This document shows, piece after piece, positions 10,831 through 19,284 of a stretch of DNA of 64,000 nt. The position numbers and the translations under genes are program-made. The notes beneath the pieces are model-generated. The model searched no databases. It saw only the letters and a list, made by a program, of their open reading frames with translations, and had not been told where the DNA came from. The stretch's first letter is position 1, and every line of letters starts with the position of its first letter. Source of the stretch: Pseudomonas alkylphenolica. Its GTDB lineage: Bacteria > Pseudomonadota > Gammaproteobacteria > Pseudomonadales > Pseudomonadaceae. The DNA lies in assembly GCF_000746525.1 (NCBI RefSeq), contig NZ_CP009048.1, forward strand, positions 2,225,501 to 2,289,500, in the 5' to 3' direction.

Positions 10831-11856
10831 ATGCCAACCAAAAAACTTGGTTTGAATTTGCTTGGGGCAACTCGGCGAGATGACAGCAAGCTGCATGCTG
10901 AGGCGACACGGGCAGCACAGGCGGCTTGGGACCGAGCAGAGGCGGCGAACGAGCGCAATGATCGGGAAGCCGACGAGCGTTGGGAGAAGATTCAGAAACG
11001 GGAGGAGAGAAAGCAGGAGGGATACATTTTCGCCAAGTCCTGCACGTTGCCGGATGGGGTGACGGATCACAGGGGCTTTGTGCCGGTCGAGTCGTTAAAG
11101 CAGTACGGCACCTATGCAGTGCTGGGTTCGGGCATAAGGATGGCCGCTGGTGCTGCGGCGCTTGAGTGGGTAGGTGGATCTGTCAGTGCGTCGGCCTTGA
11201 CTGCCCGACTGGGTGGAACGCTTGCGGCGGTATTGCCTAGAGGGCTGGCGATCACGGTGGCAGCACTGATGCCGAACACGACTTCACCGGACAGCGCGTT
11301 CTATTCCTCCGCGCAATATGCCGACCTGACCAAAGGCAACACTCGCGCACGGGTGACGCTTAGGCATTGAAATCATTTGGACGCCGGCCGCCGATCCCCA
11401 TACGGTGCTGGGGATTCCGGCGCTCGAGGGCGTCACACTGAAGCCTGCCGTTTGGGTGTATCCACCCGGCCCGAAGACAGAGCAGATCCTGATTAATCCG
11501 GCGTATCCGCCGGATTACCAGGACGCCATTATCTGGTTCCCGAGCCTGCCTCAGGTTGCGCCGATCTACCTGTCGATCAACGTCAGGGGTGGCGGGGATA
11601 TTAAGTACCACAAGCCCCCAAAGAGCTTGCTGCTTTTCCAGACGCTAAACCGGCAAAAGATAAAAGCCCCATCCAAGGAGGTGGCGGTAAGCGGCGACGC
11701 TGGAAAGACAGCAAAGGGCGCATCTACGAATGGGACAGCCAGCACGGAAAAATCGAAATTTATAGTCCGCAAGGAACCACACACCTTGGCGAATTTGACC
11801 CTGAAACAGGTGAACAAACCAAACCTGCCAAACCGGGAAGAACAACCCCGAAATAA
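10831..11856 (+). pseudogene. Disrupted S-type pyocin with colicin-E3-like rRNase domain
   Basis: The reading frame begins at the ATG at 10831 (AGGGAG upstream) with a charged coiled-coil N-terminus (EAANERNDREADERWEKIQK) and the pyocin pieces FAKSCTLPDG and NTTSPDSAFYSSAQYADLTK, then hits TGA at 11368. The S-type pyocin domain resumes in the next frame from 11366 (IEIIWTPAADPHTVLGIPAL, YPPDYQDAIIWFP). Near 11630 it shifts back to the first frame, where the cytotoxic domain reads GGKRRRWKDSKGRIYEWDSQ and ends TAA at 11854. The nuclease residues Asp, His, Glu and Arg occur at the ColE3 spacing (D, +3, +7, +35). I infer a roughly 100-bp deletion at ~11365 and a 1-bp deletion near 11630. The toxin cannot be made full-length. 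Confidence 0.88.
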
Positions 11857-11869
11857 GAGAAATATCATC

Positions 11870-12109
11870 ATGTTTTTATGGATTAGCGGTTTTTTGCCAG
11901 GCGATAACGAAGACGACTCGCTGAAGTACGAGCTAGATGTAGCTCATGAGTTTGAACAACGAGTATTGGATATTCTTGGGTGGTCTGATTTAGAGAGCAG
12001 CCCTGATGGCGACTGGCTACTTAATGCTGTGCAGGTACAACAGATTGCGAGCATTGTTGGTGAACCTTTACCAGCGGACTTGGATTTGTTCATCGGTGTA
12101 ACCGTATAG
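11870..12109 (+). CDS. Bacteriocin immunity protein
   Basis: 79 aa, start 13 bp after the toxin stop, with AAGAGA upstream of the ATG at 11870. The product is small and strongly acidic (PGDNEDDSLKYELDVAHEFE, SSPDGDWLLNA, PADLDLFIGVTV), as expected of an inhibitor that binds the basic rRNase domain encoded just before it. The frame is intact although the toxin is broken. The gene is visibly more AT-rich than its neighbours, a sign of acquisition with the bacteriocin. The family is assigned by position and character; I do not recognise a named one with certainty. Confidence 0.8.
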   Translation: MFLWISGFLPGDNEDDSLKYELDVAHEFEQRVLDILGWSDLESSPDGDWLLNAVQVQQIASIVGEPLPADLDLFIGVTV

Positions 12110-12242
12110 TTATGAATGGATGCAGGATAGGGAGAGTGCTGTCTGTATCGGCTTGCAATCGTAGGATCCATGAACCATTTCGGCGAGGCTTCATCTAACA
12201 GCTCCTGACCTCGACGCCTGACCCACAAAGCAGAGTCGCGAC

Positions 12243-12806
12243 ATGCCCTCATCCCATCTTGACCCGCTGCGCCGGGTGATCGAACAGCTTCAGGTCGCAG
12301 CCGCGCCTGAACCGTGGCAGTTGAAGACGCGATTGACCATTGCCGGTCTGCTGGAAATCGGCTTTGACCGTGACAGCGAACTGCTGCTGGTCGCCTCCAG
12401 TTCCGGACGCAGTGTGATCGATTGCCAGACCGGCGAGAAAGTCGCCCGCGACCGCACCGACAACCTCGGCAGCGACCGCCACCTGGAAACCCGCGGCATC
12501 GGCCCGTTGCACGAGCGGGTGATCCGCATGGCCGGTATCAATGGCGGCGGTCTGCCGCTGGCCACCGCCGATGGCTGGATGGTCGAGGACATCGTTCTGG
12601 CCTGGCCCGAGCAGCACCTGCTGCTGGTTGAACCGGGGTCGTGGCTGCACGGCGCGCGCTACAACCGGCCAGCGCTGTTCCACAAGCTGGGGGTCGAACT
12701 GGAGGTGAGGGCGTTCGGGTTTTCCTACACCGGCTTGAGCCTGGTGATTGCCACCGCGGGAGAGATAGTGGTCTACGGGCGCTGCGGCAAGTCCTTGTCG
12801 GCCTGA
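12243..12806 (+). CDS. Conserved hypothetical protein
   Basis: 187 aa, soluble, no signal peptide or transmembrane helix. It reads as a compact beta-rich protein (LLEIGFDRDSELLLVASSSG, GINGGGLPLATADGWMVEDI, LLLVEPGSWLHGARYNRPAL). Codon use matches the chromosome. I do not recognise a family. It is separated by about 115 bp, including a perfect dyad, from the IclR gene. Confidence 0.75.
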   Translation: MPSSHLDPLRRVIEQLQVAAAPEPWQLKTRLTIAGLLEIGFDRDSELLLVASSSGRSVIDCQTGEKVARDRTDNLGSDRHLETRGIGPLHERVIRMAGINGGGLPLATADGWMVEDIVLAWPEQHLLLVEPGSWLHGARYNRPALFHKLGVELEVRAFGFSYTGLSLVIATAGEIVVYGRCGKSLSA

Positions 12807-12852
12807 TCCTGCCTGCCGTTTACACACCCCTCATCGCTTTTAATTGCGAAAT

Positions 12853-12869
12853 TTCCCACTTAGTGGGAA
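12853..12869. promoter_or_regulatory. 17-bp palindrome, candidate IclR operator
   Basis: TTCCCACT-T-AGTGGGAA is a perfect inverted repeat about 54 bp before the IclR-family start codon; a second imperfect copy (TTTCACCCTTTGGGAAA) follows at about 12874-12892. IclR-family repressors commonly bind such short palindromes at their own promoter. Confidence 0.6.
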
Positions 12870-12922
12870 TCCTGTTTCACCCTTTGGGAAAAGCCTGTGC
12901 ACCATGTTCGCAAGGAGCACAT

Positions 12923-13648
12923 ATGAACTACAACACGCCCACCGATCGCCTGCTGCAGATCCTCGTTGCCCTTGGCCAGGCCGATGAGGCGCTGTCGGCC
13001 AAGGAACTGAGCCTGCAACTGGCACAGCCCCTGAGCAGCACCTATCGGCACCTGAAAACCCTGCTGCGCTGGGGCCTGGCGGAAGACAACGGCCATGGCC
13101 GCTACCTGCCGGGGCCGGCCTGTCTGCAGCTGGCGAACAAGTTCGACCGTGAAGCGCTGCTGGTGTCGCAGGCATTGCCTGAGCTCAAACGCCTGGCCGA
13201 GTTGAGCCGGGAAAGCGTTGCGCTGATGGTACCGAGTAATGGCCAGGCGATTTGCATCGAGCTGATCGACAGCCCGCAGCCGCTGCGTTGCTGCTATCAG
13301 AAAGGCCTGGCCCAGCCGCTGCTGGTGGGGGCTTCGGCGCGGGTGCTGCTGGCGCATATGGCGCCGGAACGCAGCGAGGCGATCCTCCATGAGCAGGGCG
13401 TCGATGCTGACGGCATCGCGGTCTATCTGCAGAGCTTCATTGCTATTCGCGACCAGGGCTATGCCGTCAGCCTTGGCGAAATCGACGACGGTATCTGGGG
13501 CGTCAGCGCCCCGGTGCTCGACAGCCGCAACCGTTTGCACGGTGCAATCAGCCTGATGGCCCCGGCCATTCGTGCCCAGCAAAACAGCGAACGCCTGACC
13601 CGCTGGACCCGCGAGGTCGCCCTGCGCGTGGGCGCGCGGCTGGACTGA
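12923..13648 (+). CDS. IclR-family transcriptional regulator
   Basis: 241 aa. The N-terminal winged helix-turn-helix reads [40 protein letters not shown], and the C-terminal effector domain contains [15 protein letters not shown] and [20 protein letters not shown], the IclR signature region. The start at ATG 12923 has AAGGAG upstream. It precedes hutG (20-bp gap) and gltS on the same strand, so it probably controls formiminoglutamate/glutamate use and itself. Confidence 0.92.
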   Translation: MNYNTPTDRLLQILVALGQADEALSAKELSLQLAQPLSSTYRHLKTLLRWGLAEDNGHGRYLPGPACLQLANKFDREALLVSQALPELKRLAELSRESVALMVPSNGQAICIELIDSPQPLRCCYQKGLAQPLLVGASARVLLAHMAPERSEAILHEQGVDADGIAVYLQSFIAIRDQGYAVSLGEIDDGIWGVSAPVLDSRNRLHGAISLMAPAIRAQQNSERLTRWTREVALRVGARLD

Positions 13649-13668
13649 ATCAACCTGGAGTACCCCGC

Positions 13669-14607
13669 ATGACCGCACATCTCGCCATGCCCGTGTGGCA
13701 AGGCCGTATTGACGCTGACGAAGGCTCGTCGGCACTTCGCTGGCACCAGTGGGTGCAGCCCTGCAGCAGCGCGCAAGCGCCCGGCAGCGCCCTGGTGGGC
13801 CTGGCGTGCGACGAAGGTGTCAGCCGCAACCAGGGCCGCAGCGGCGCCCGCCAGGGGCCAGAGGCCTTGCGCAAAGCCCTGGCCAACCTGGCTTGGCGTG
13901 GCCAGCGGGCACTGTACGACAGCGGCGACATCGCCTGTGTCGGCTCTGACCTTGAGGGCGCGCAGCAGGCCTACGCCGAGCGTGTCAGCCAACTGCTCGA
14001 CCAGGGCCATCTGCCTCTGGGGCTGGGCGGCGGCCACGAGATCGCCTACGCCAGCTTTCTGGGCCTGGCCGAACACCTGCGCCAGCGCGAGGCGCGCCCG
14101 CGTATCGGCGTCCTCAACTTCGACGCCCACTTCGACCTGCGCCACGCCGCGCAAAGCAGCTCCGGCACGCCGTTCCGGCAGATCGCCGAGTACTGCCAGC
14201 AGGCCGGCCTGGACTTCGACTACTGCTGCCTGGGCGTGAGTGAGCTGAACAACACCCAGGCGCTGTTCGATCAGGCCCGGCGCCTGAACGTGCGCTATCG
14301 CCTCGACCGGCAGATGCAGCCGTGGAATGTCCCGGCCATCGAAGCCTTTGTCGATGAGTTCTTGAGCGGTATCGACCACTTGTACATGACCGTCTGCCTG
14401 GACGTGCTGCCCGCCAGTCAGGCGCCCGGCGTGAGTGCGCCGTCGGCCCATGGCGTCGACCTGATGGTGGTCGAGCACCTGGTCCGCCGGGCCAAGGCCA
14501 GCGGCAAGCTGCGCATGGCCGACGTTGCCGAACTCAATCCGGGCCTCGACCAGGACCAGCGCACCGCCCGCATCGGCGCGCGGCTGCTGGCCAGCCTGGT
14601 CGACTAA
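13669..14607 (+). CDS. hutG: Formimidoylglutamase, HutG
   Basis: 312 aa, ureohydrolase (arginase) fold. Hydrolyses N-formimidoyl-L-glutamate to L-glutamate and formamide, the last step of the five-enzyme-free histidine route. Metal-site motifs: [13 protein letters not shown] (His123), NFDAHFDLR (Asp152, His154, Asp156), and [16 protein letters not shown] (Cys243, Asp245). In arginases the last pair is Asp-x-Asp; whether Cys is usual in HutG cannot be judged without an alignment. GGAG precedes the ATG at 13669. hutU, hutH and hutI are not in the window; instead it is linked to an IclR regulator and gltS. Confidence 0.9.
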   Translation: MTAHLAMPVWQGRIDADEGSSALRWHQWVQPCSSAQAPGSALVGLACDEGVSRNQGRSGARQGPEALRKALANLAWRGQRALYDSGDIACVGSDLEGAQQAYAERVSQLLDQGHLPLGLGGGHEIAYASFLGLAEHLRQREARPRIGVLNFDAHFDLRHAAQSSSGTPFRQIAEYCQQAGLDFDYCCLGVSELNNTQALFDQARRLNVRYRLDRQMQPWNVPAIEAFVDEFLSGIDHLYMTVCLDVLPASQAPGVSAPSAHGVDLMVVEHLVRRAKASGKLRMADVAELNPGLDQDQRTARIGARLLASLVD

Positions 14608-14653
14608 GCCTTTCTCCCCATTAATCCAAGTATAAAAACAAGAGTATTCACCC

Positions 14654-15862
14654 ATGCTGACCCTGCAACTTGATGCATTGACCACCGTCGCCCTGGCCCT
14701 TGTGCTGCTGGGGCTGGGGGCACAACTGAAAAAGCACAGCTACTGGCTGCGCCAACTCTGTGTACCGGCCCCGGTGATCGGCGGCTTCGGCTTTGCCCTG
14801 GTGGTGTGGCTGCTGCGTAACCAGCAATGGCTGGACATCAAGCTCGACACCGCGATGCAAACCCCGCTGATGGTGGCGTTCTTCACCACCGTCGGTCTGG
14901 GCGGCAGCCTTGGCCTGCTGCGCCAGGGCGGCAAAATCCTCTTCGTCTACCTCGGCGCCTGCTGGGGCCTGGCCTTGCTGCAGAACGTAGTGGGTGTCGG
15001 TATGGCCGAACTGCTGGGCATCGATCCGTTGCTGGGGATCATGGCCGGTGCGGTGTCGCTGGAGGGCGGCTTTGGTGCCGCGGCGGCTTTCGGACCAATT
15101 GCCGAGAGCCTCGGTACCAGTGGTGCGACTACCGCAGCGCTGGCCTCGGCGACCTTCGGTATGGTCGCCGGTGGCTTGCTTGGCAGCCCGGTGGCCCGTT
15201 ACCTGATCGACCGTAAAAAGCTGGCGGTCAAAGCCGACCAGGTTGACACCCTGCAAGCCCTGGAAAAAGCCAACGAAGCCCCGAGCGTGCCCCTGGATGC
15301 CGCCGTGCTGCTGCGTCTGCTGACCTGCATGCTGGTGATCATGGTGCTCGGCTTCTGGATCGGCGATGCCTTGAAAGAGCACCTGGGCATCGTCCTGCCG
15401 GTGTATGTCGGTGCGATGTTCGTTGCCATCATCCTGCGTAACCTCAACGACCGCGCACGTGTCATCGAGATGCCGGACAACGCGGTCAGCACGGTGGGCG
15501 ACATCAGCCTGGGCATGTTCCTGACCATGGCGATGATGAGCCTGAAGTTCTGGGAGCTGGAACAGCTGGGCCTGCCGTTGCTAGTGATCCTGGTGGTGCA
15601 GGTGCTGATCATGGTGTTGCTGTGCGTTTTCGTGCTGTTCCGCCTGTTTGGCGGCAACTATGACGCCGCAGTGCTGTGTGCCGGTTACATGGGCCATGGT
15701 CTGGGCGCTACACCGAATGCGGTGGCCAACATGGGCGCCATCTGTGACCACTACAAAGTGTTCTCCTACAAGGCCTTCATCATCGTGCCGCTGTGTGGCG
15801 CGGTATTGATCGACATCGTCGCCTTGCCGTTGATTACCTGGTTCATCAACGCTTTCAGCTGA
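14654..15862 (+). CDS. gltS: Sodium/glutamate symporter, GltS
   Basis: 402 aa, about ten to twelve transmembrane helices. Family hallmarks include the glycine-rich repeats GFGFALVVWLL, GLGGSLGLLRQGG, EGGFGAAAAFGP and ATPNAVANMGAICDHYK. It imports glutamate with Na+ across the inner membrane. Placed 46 bp after hutG on the same strand, so one operon could both take up glutamate and release it from formiminoglutamate. Confidence 0.93.
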   Translation: MLTLQLDALTTVALALVLLGLGAQLKKHSYWLRQLCVPAPVIGGFGFALVVWLLRNQQWLDIKLDTAMQTPLMVAFFTTVGLGGSLGLLRQGGKILFVYLGACWGLALLQNVVGVGMAELLGIDPLLGIMAGAVSLEGGFGAAAAFGPIAESLGTSGATTAALASATFGMVAGGLLGSPVARYLIDRKKLAVKADQVDTLQALEKANEAPSVPLDAAVLLRLLTCMLVIMVLGFWIGDALKEHLGIVLPVYVGAMFVAIILRNLNDRARVIEMPDNAVSTVGDISLGMFLTMAMMSLKFWELEQLGLPLLVILVVQVLIMVLLCVFVLFRLFGGNYDAAVLCAGYMGHGLGATPNAVANMGAICDHYKVFSYKAFIIVPLCGAVLIDIVALPLITWFINAFS

Positions 15863-15890
15863 TTGAAGCAATCGCGGAGTTGGCAATCCT

Positions 15891-15960
15891 GTGGGAGCGG
15901 GCTTGCCCCGCGATGCAATGTGACTGAACAACCGCAATCGCGGGGCAAGCCCGCTCCCAC
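15891..15960. repeat. REP pair, fixed-spacer type
   Basis: Units 15891-15913 and 15938-15960 with a 24-nt spacer TGCAATGTGACTGAACAACC..., identical to that of the pair at 21599. Between gltS and nspC. Confidence 0.95.
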
Positions 15961-16121
15961 AGAAGCCCGCTGCCACCTTGCAGGTAATCAGGTATATAGG
16001 CCCGAAACACGGCCCACACGACCACTGACTTGGCGAAAATCGCTTTTCTCCCTTTCGAGTTCCGTCAAGGGAGGGCACAATGCGTGTCCTTTTTTTGGCC
16101 GGCCTGGCCGGGGGCCTCGAA

Positions 16122-17219
16122 ATGATCAAAACGCCGTATTACCTCATCGACAAAACCAAGCTGCTGCGCAACATGGAGAAGATCGCCTACGTGCGTGAAA
16201 ACTCCGGCGCCAAGGCCCTGCTGGCACTCAAGTGCTTCGCCACCTGGTCGGTGTTCGACCTGATGCAGCAATACATGGACGGCACCACTTCGTCGTCGCT
16301 CTACGAGCTCAAACTGGGCCGTCAGAAGTTCGCCGGCGAAGCGCACGCCTACAGCGTGGCCTGGGCCGACGACGAGATCGGCGAGATGGTCGAGAACTGC
16401 GACAAGATCATCTTCAACTCCATCGGCCAGCTGCAACGCTTTGCCGAACAGACTGAAGGCACCGTGCGTGGCCTGCGCGTCAACCCACAGGTGAGCAGCT
16501 CCGACTACCTGCTGGCCGACCCGGCGCGTCCGTTCAGCCGCCTGGGCGAATGGGACCCGGTGAAAGTCGAAGCGGTCATCGAGCAGATCTCCGGCTTCAT
16601 GTTCCACAACAACTGCGAGAACGACGACTTCGGCCTGTTCGACCAGATGCTCAGCACCATCGAAGAACGCTTCGGCCACCTGCTGCACAAGGTCGAGTGG
16701 GTAAGCCTGGGCGGCGGTATCCACTTCACCGGTGAAGACTATGCGCTGGACGCTTTCTGCGCGCGCCTGAAGGCCTTCTCCGAGAAGTACGGCGTACAGG
16801 TCTACCTGGAACCGGGCGAAGCGGCGATCACCCAGAGCGCCTCGCTGGAAGTGACCGTGCTCGACACCCTGTACAACGGCAAGCACCTGGCCGTGGTCGA
16901 CAGCTCGATCGAAGCGCACATGCTCGACCTGCTGATTTACCGCCTCAACGCCAAACTGGCGCCAAGCACCGGCGATCACACCTACATGGTGTGCGGCAAG
17001 TCCTGCCTGGCTGGCGACATCTTCGGCGAGTACCAATTTGATCGTCCGCTGGCCATCGGCGATCGGCTGTCGTTTGTTGACGCAGCGGGTTACACCATGG
17101 TCAAGAAAAACTGGTTCAACGGCCTGAAAATGCCGTCCATCGTAGTGAAACAACTCGACGGTACAGTCGAGGTGGTTCGTGAATTCGGGTTCGAAGACTA
17201 CTTGTCCAGCCTGTCGTAA
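16122..17219 (+). CDS. nspC: Carboxynorspermidine decarboxylase, NspC
   Basis: 365 aa, fold-III PLP decarboxylase. The PLP lysine lies in KALLALKCFATWSVFD (Lys37), and SLGGGIHFTGEDYALD, EPGEAAI and CGKSCLAGDIFGEY are the phosphate-loop and catalytic-cysteine regions. It decarboxylates carboxy(nor)spermidine to the triamine. I chose the ATG at 16122 because MIKTPYYLIDK matches the family; an in-frame ATG at 16080 with a better Shine-Dalgarno (GGGAGG) would add 14 residues and is possible. Forms an operon with the dehydrogenase gene 27 bp downstream. Confidence 0.92.
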   Translation: MIKTPYYLIDKTKLLRNMEKIAYVRENSGAKALLALKCFATWSVFDLMQQYMDGTTSSSLYELKLGRQKFAGEAHAYSVAWADDEIGEMVENCDKIIFNSIGQLQRFAEQTEGTVRGLRVNPQVSSSDYLLADPARPFSRLGEWDPVKVEAVIEQISGFMFHNNCENDDFGLFDQMLSTIEERFGHLLHKVEWVSLGGGIHFTGEDYALDAFCARLKAFSEKYGVQVYLEPGEAAITQSASLEVTVLDTLYNGKHLAVVDSSIEAHMLDLLIYRLNAKLAPSTGDHTYMVCGKSCLAGDIFGEYQFDRPLAIGDRLSFVDAAGYTMVKKNWFNGLKMPSIVVKQLDGTVEVVREFGFEDYLSSLS

Positions 17220-17246
17220 GCTGGCAGTAAAGGAGAGAAAGAGAAA

Positions 17247-18482
17247 TTGAAGAAGAACGTTCTTATCATTGGTGCAGGAGGTGTCGCCAAGGTGGTGGCC
17301 CACAAGTGCGCGCAGCACAACGACGAACTCGGTCGTATTGCTATCGCGTCGCGCAACATCTCCAAATGCCAGGCCATCATCGACAGCGTCAAGGCCAAGG
17401 GCAGCCTCAAACAGCCTGCTGAAATCAAGGCATTTGCACTCAATGCCCTGGATGTCGAAGCGACCAAAGCGCTGATCCGCGAAACCGAATCGCAGATCGT
17501 CATCAACGTCGGCTCCGCCTTCCTCAACATGTCGGTGCTGCGTGCCTGCATCGATACCGGCGTGGCCTACCTGGACACCGCCATCCACGAAGAACCGGGC
17601 AAAATCTGCGAAACCCCGCCCTGGTATGGCAACTACGAGTGGAAACACCTCGAAGAGTGCCAGCAGAAGAACATTACCGCCATTCTCGGCGTAGGCTTCG
17701 ACCCGGGTGTGGTCAACGCTTATGCGGCGCTGGCGCAACAACAGTATTTCGACCGCATTGATTCGATCGACATTCTCGACGTCAATGCCGGCTCACATGG
17801 CAAGTACTTCGCCACCAACTTCGACCCGGAAATCAACTTCCGCGAGTTCACCGGGCAGGTGTGGAGCTGGCAGAACAGCCAGTGGACTAGCAACACCATG
17901 TTCGAAGTCAAGCGTACCGACGACCTGCCGGTGGTAGGTTCGCAAAACCTGTACCTGACCGGCCACGATGAAGTGCACTCGCTGTCGAAGAACCTCGACG
18001 TGCCGAACGTGCGCTTCTGGATGAGCTTTGGCGAGCACTACATCAACGTGTTCACCGTGCTGAAGAACCTTGGCCTGCTCTCCGAGCAGCCGGTCAAGAC
18101 CGCTGAAGGCCTGGAAGTGGTGCCGCTGAAAGTGGTCAAGGCCGTACTGCCTGATCCGTCCTCGCTGGCGCCGGGCTACACCGGCAAGACCTGCATTGGT
18201 GACCTGGTCAAGGGCACCAAGGATGGCCAGCCACGTGAGATCTTCATCTACAACGTGGCCGACCATGAAGAGGCCTACGCCGAGACCGACAGCCAGGGTA
18301 TTTCCTACACCGCAGGCGTGCCGCCAGTGGCGGCAGCCCTGCTGGTCGCCCGTGGCGAGTGGGATGTGCAGCGCATGGCCAACGTCGAGGAGCTGCCGGC
18401 TGAGCCGTTCCTCAAGGCGCTGGACGTGATGGGTCTGCCGACTCGTATCAAAGACGAGAACGGTGACCGTCCCTGGAGCTGA
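17247..18482 (+). CDS. Carboxynorspermidine synthase (saccharopine-dehydrogenase family)
   Basis: 411 aa. N-terminal Rossmann motif (VLIIGAGGVAKVVAHKC) followed by the saccharopine-dehydrogenase-like domain (AYLDTAIHEEPGKICETPPW, TAILGVGFDPGVVNAYA). It condenses aspartate semialdehyde with diaminopropane or putrescine, using NADPH, to carboxy(nor)spermidine, the substrate of the decarboxylase encoded just before. The frame begins at TTG 17247, after AGGAG; a TTG start is likely since no in-frame ATG precedes the Rossmann strand. The operon ends at a strong terminator. Confidence 0.92.
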   Translation: MKKNVLIIGAGGVAKVVAHKCAQHNDELGRIAIASRNISKCQAIIDSVKAKGSLKQPAEIKAFALNALDVEATKALIRETESQIVINVGSAFLNMSVLRACIDTGVAYLDTAIHEEPGKICETPPWYGNYEWKHLEECQQKNITAILGVGFDPGVVNAYAALAQQQYFDRIDSIDILDVNAGSHGKYFATNFDPEINFREFTGQVWSWQNSQWTSNTMFEVKRTDDLPVVGSQNLYLTGHDEVHSLSKNLDVPNVRFWMSFGEHYINVFTVLKNLGLLSEQPVKTAEGLEVVPLKVVKAVLPDPSSLAPGYTGKTCIGDLVKGTKDGQPREIFIYNVADHEEAYAETDSQGISYTAGVPPVAAALLVARGEWDVQRMANVEELPAEPFLKALDVMGLPTRIKDENGDRPWS

Positions 18483-18512
18483 TTGACCTTTAGCTCACAG
18501 GTTGCAACCGAG

Positions 18513-18545
18513 CGGGATTGGCACAGTGCCAATCCCGTTTTTTTT
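18513..18545 (+). terminator. Rho-independent terminator of the nspC operon
   Basis: CGGGATTGGCAC-A-GTGCCAATCCCG followed by T8, starting 31 bp after the stop codon at 18482. A 12-bp perfect stem with a U tract. Confidence 0.95.
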
Positions 18546-18578
18546 GGGCTCTTCACGAAATTCCGGGGGTTATGATCC

Positions 18579-18612
18579 TTGGGTTGGGTTGGGTTGGGTT
18601 GGGTTGGGTTGG
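18579..18612 (+). repeat. Telomere-like GGGTT pentamer array
   Basis: Six tandem GGGTT units preceded by TT and ending in GG, all perfect. The matching place in the inverted copy at about 19225-19240 has only one or two degenerate units, so the array has expanded in this copy. Runs of GGG with TT spacers can form a G-quadruplex. Confidence 0.95.
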
Positions 18613-18977
18613 CTGTGGTTGTGAGCTTATCCATTTTGTGTGGCGATGCTGCCGGCCCCTTCCGCCTTTTCGGCGGCCTACTTTTTTCTTGGAAAAAGTA
18701 GGCAAAACCGCTCGCTCCTGCATACGGCCCTACGCTGCGCTCCGGGTCCCTTCGCTCCGGCACCTTCCGGGGCCACGCGGCCTACGACTTGCTTCGCCAA
18801 GTCTACGGCTCGCGTTCTTCGGCTACGCCGAAGGTGCTACGCACTGGCCCCTACAGGCACCTCCACTCAGCCTTCTGAAGTCGCAGTCCGCGGCGCCTGC
18901 ACTTGCGTGCATGAAGAGCAAGAGCAAGGCTTTGAAGCGGGATTTTCCCGCGATGCGAGGTAACTGGCAGGTCGATA

Positions 18978-19042
18978 TCGCGGGGCAAGCCCGCTCCCAC
19001 CGGGAGACCAATTAACCCGGTGGGAGCGGGCTTGCCCCGCGA
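18978..19042. repeat. REP pair, variable-spacer type
   Basis: Reverse unit 18978-19000, forward unit 19020-19042, 19-nt spacer. It is at the centre of the larger inverted repeat 18551-19268. Just upstream, GCGGGATTTTCCCGCGATGC (about 18938-18957) looks like a decayed unit. Confidence 0.95.
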
Positions 19043-19284
19043 TGACATCCTGGCTCCGCCAGAATCAGATTTCGAAGATACGTCAGCACAGGCGCCGCCC
19101 GTAACTTTGCGACTTCAGGAGGACACCGTAGCGAGGGGACCCGGAGCGCAGCGTAGGGCCGCCGTAAGGGCGGAAGGGGCCGGCAGCATCGCCACACAAA
19201 ATGGATAAGCTCACAACCACAGCAATCCCAGCCCAAGGATCATAGCCCCCGGGATTCCGTGAAGAACCTTTTTTCGCGGAACGC

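Larger units (their letters stand above)
18551..19268. repeat. Gene-free 0.7-kb inverted duplication of an intergenic element
   Basis: The stretch from the terminator (18546) to the MAPEG gene (19284) holds no credible gene. The left part (18551-18760) and the reverse complement of the right part (about 19110-19268) share long near-identical blocks: TATGATCCTTGGG, then GCTGTGGTTGTGAGCTTATC and the following ~45 nt through GGCCCCTTCCGCC, then CCCTACGCTGCGCTCCGGGT. The left copy carries extra material: a pentamer array, and about 45 nt (CTTGGAAAAAGTAGGCAAAA and flanks). Outer blocks GAAGTCGCA and GGCGCCTG also match (about 18877-18900 and 19089-19113). A REP pair lies between the arms. Confidence 0.8.

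Noticed and set aside
11405..12109. Single 234-codon protein joining the pyocin middle part and the immunity protein
   Set aside because: The upper part is the pyocin domain in a shifted frame and the lower part is a separate gene with its own start at 11870; the continuous frame is a by-product of the 1-bp lesion near 11630.
10831..12109. Bacteriocin locus as part of a prophage or R-type pyocin cluster
   Set aside because: No tail, lysis or integrase gene lies near; the flanks are ordinary chromosomal regulators.
12900..15900. A complete histidine-utilisation (hut) operon
   Set aside because: Only hutG is present; the neighbours are an IclR regulator and gltS, and hutC, hutU, hutH and hutI are absent from the window.
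16065..17741. A 558-codon open frame on the minus strand across nspC and the start of the dehydrogenase gene
   Set aside because: Antisense shadow; both plus-strand genes carry all family motifs and a terminator in the right direction.
18640..19236. Open frames of 60-165 codons within the inverted repeat region
   Set aside because: They depend on the repeat composition, have no ribosome site and no resemblance to proteins, and similar frames occur in both arms.
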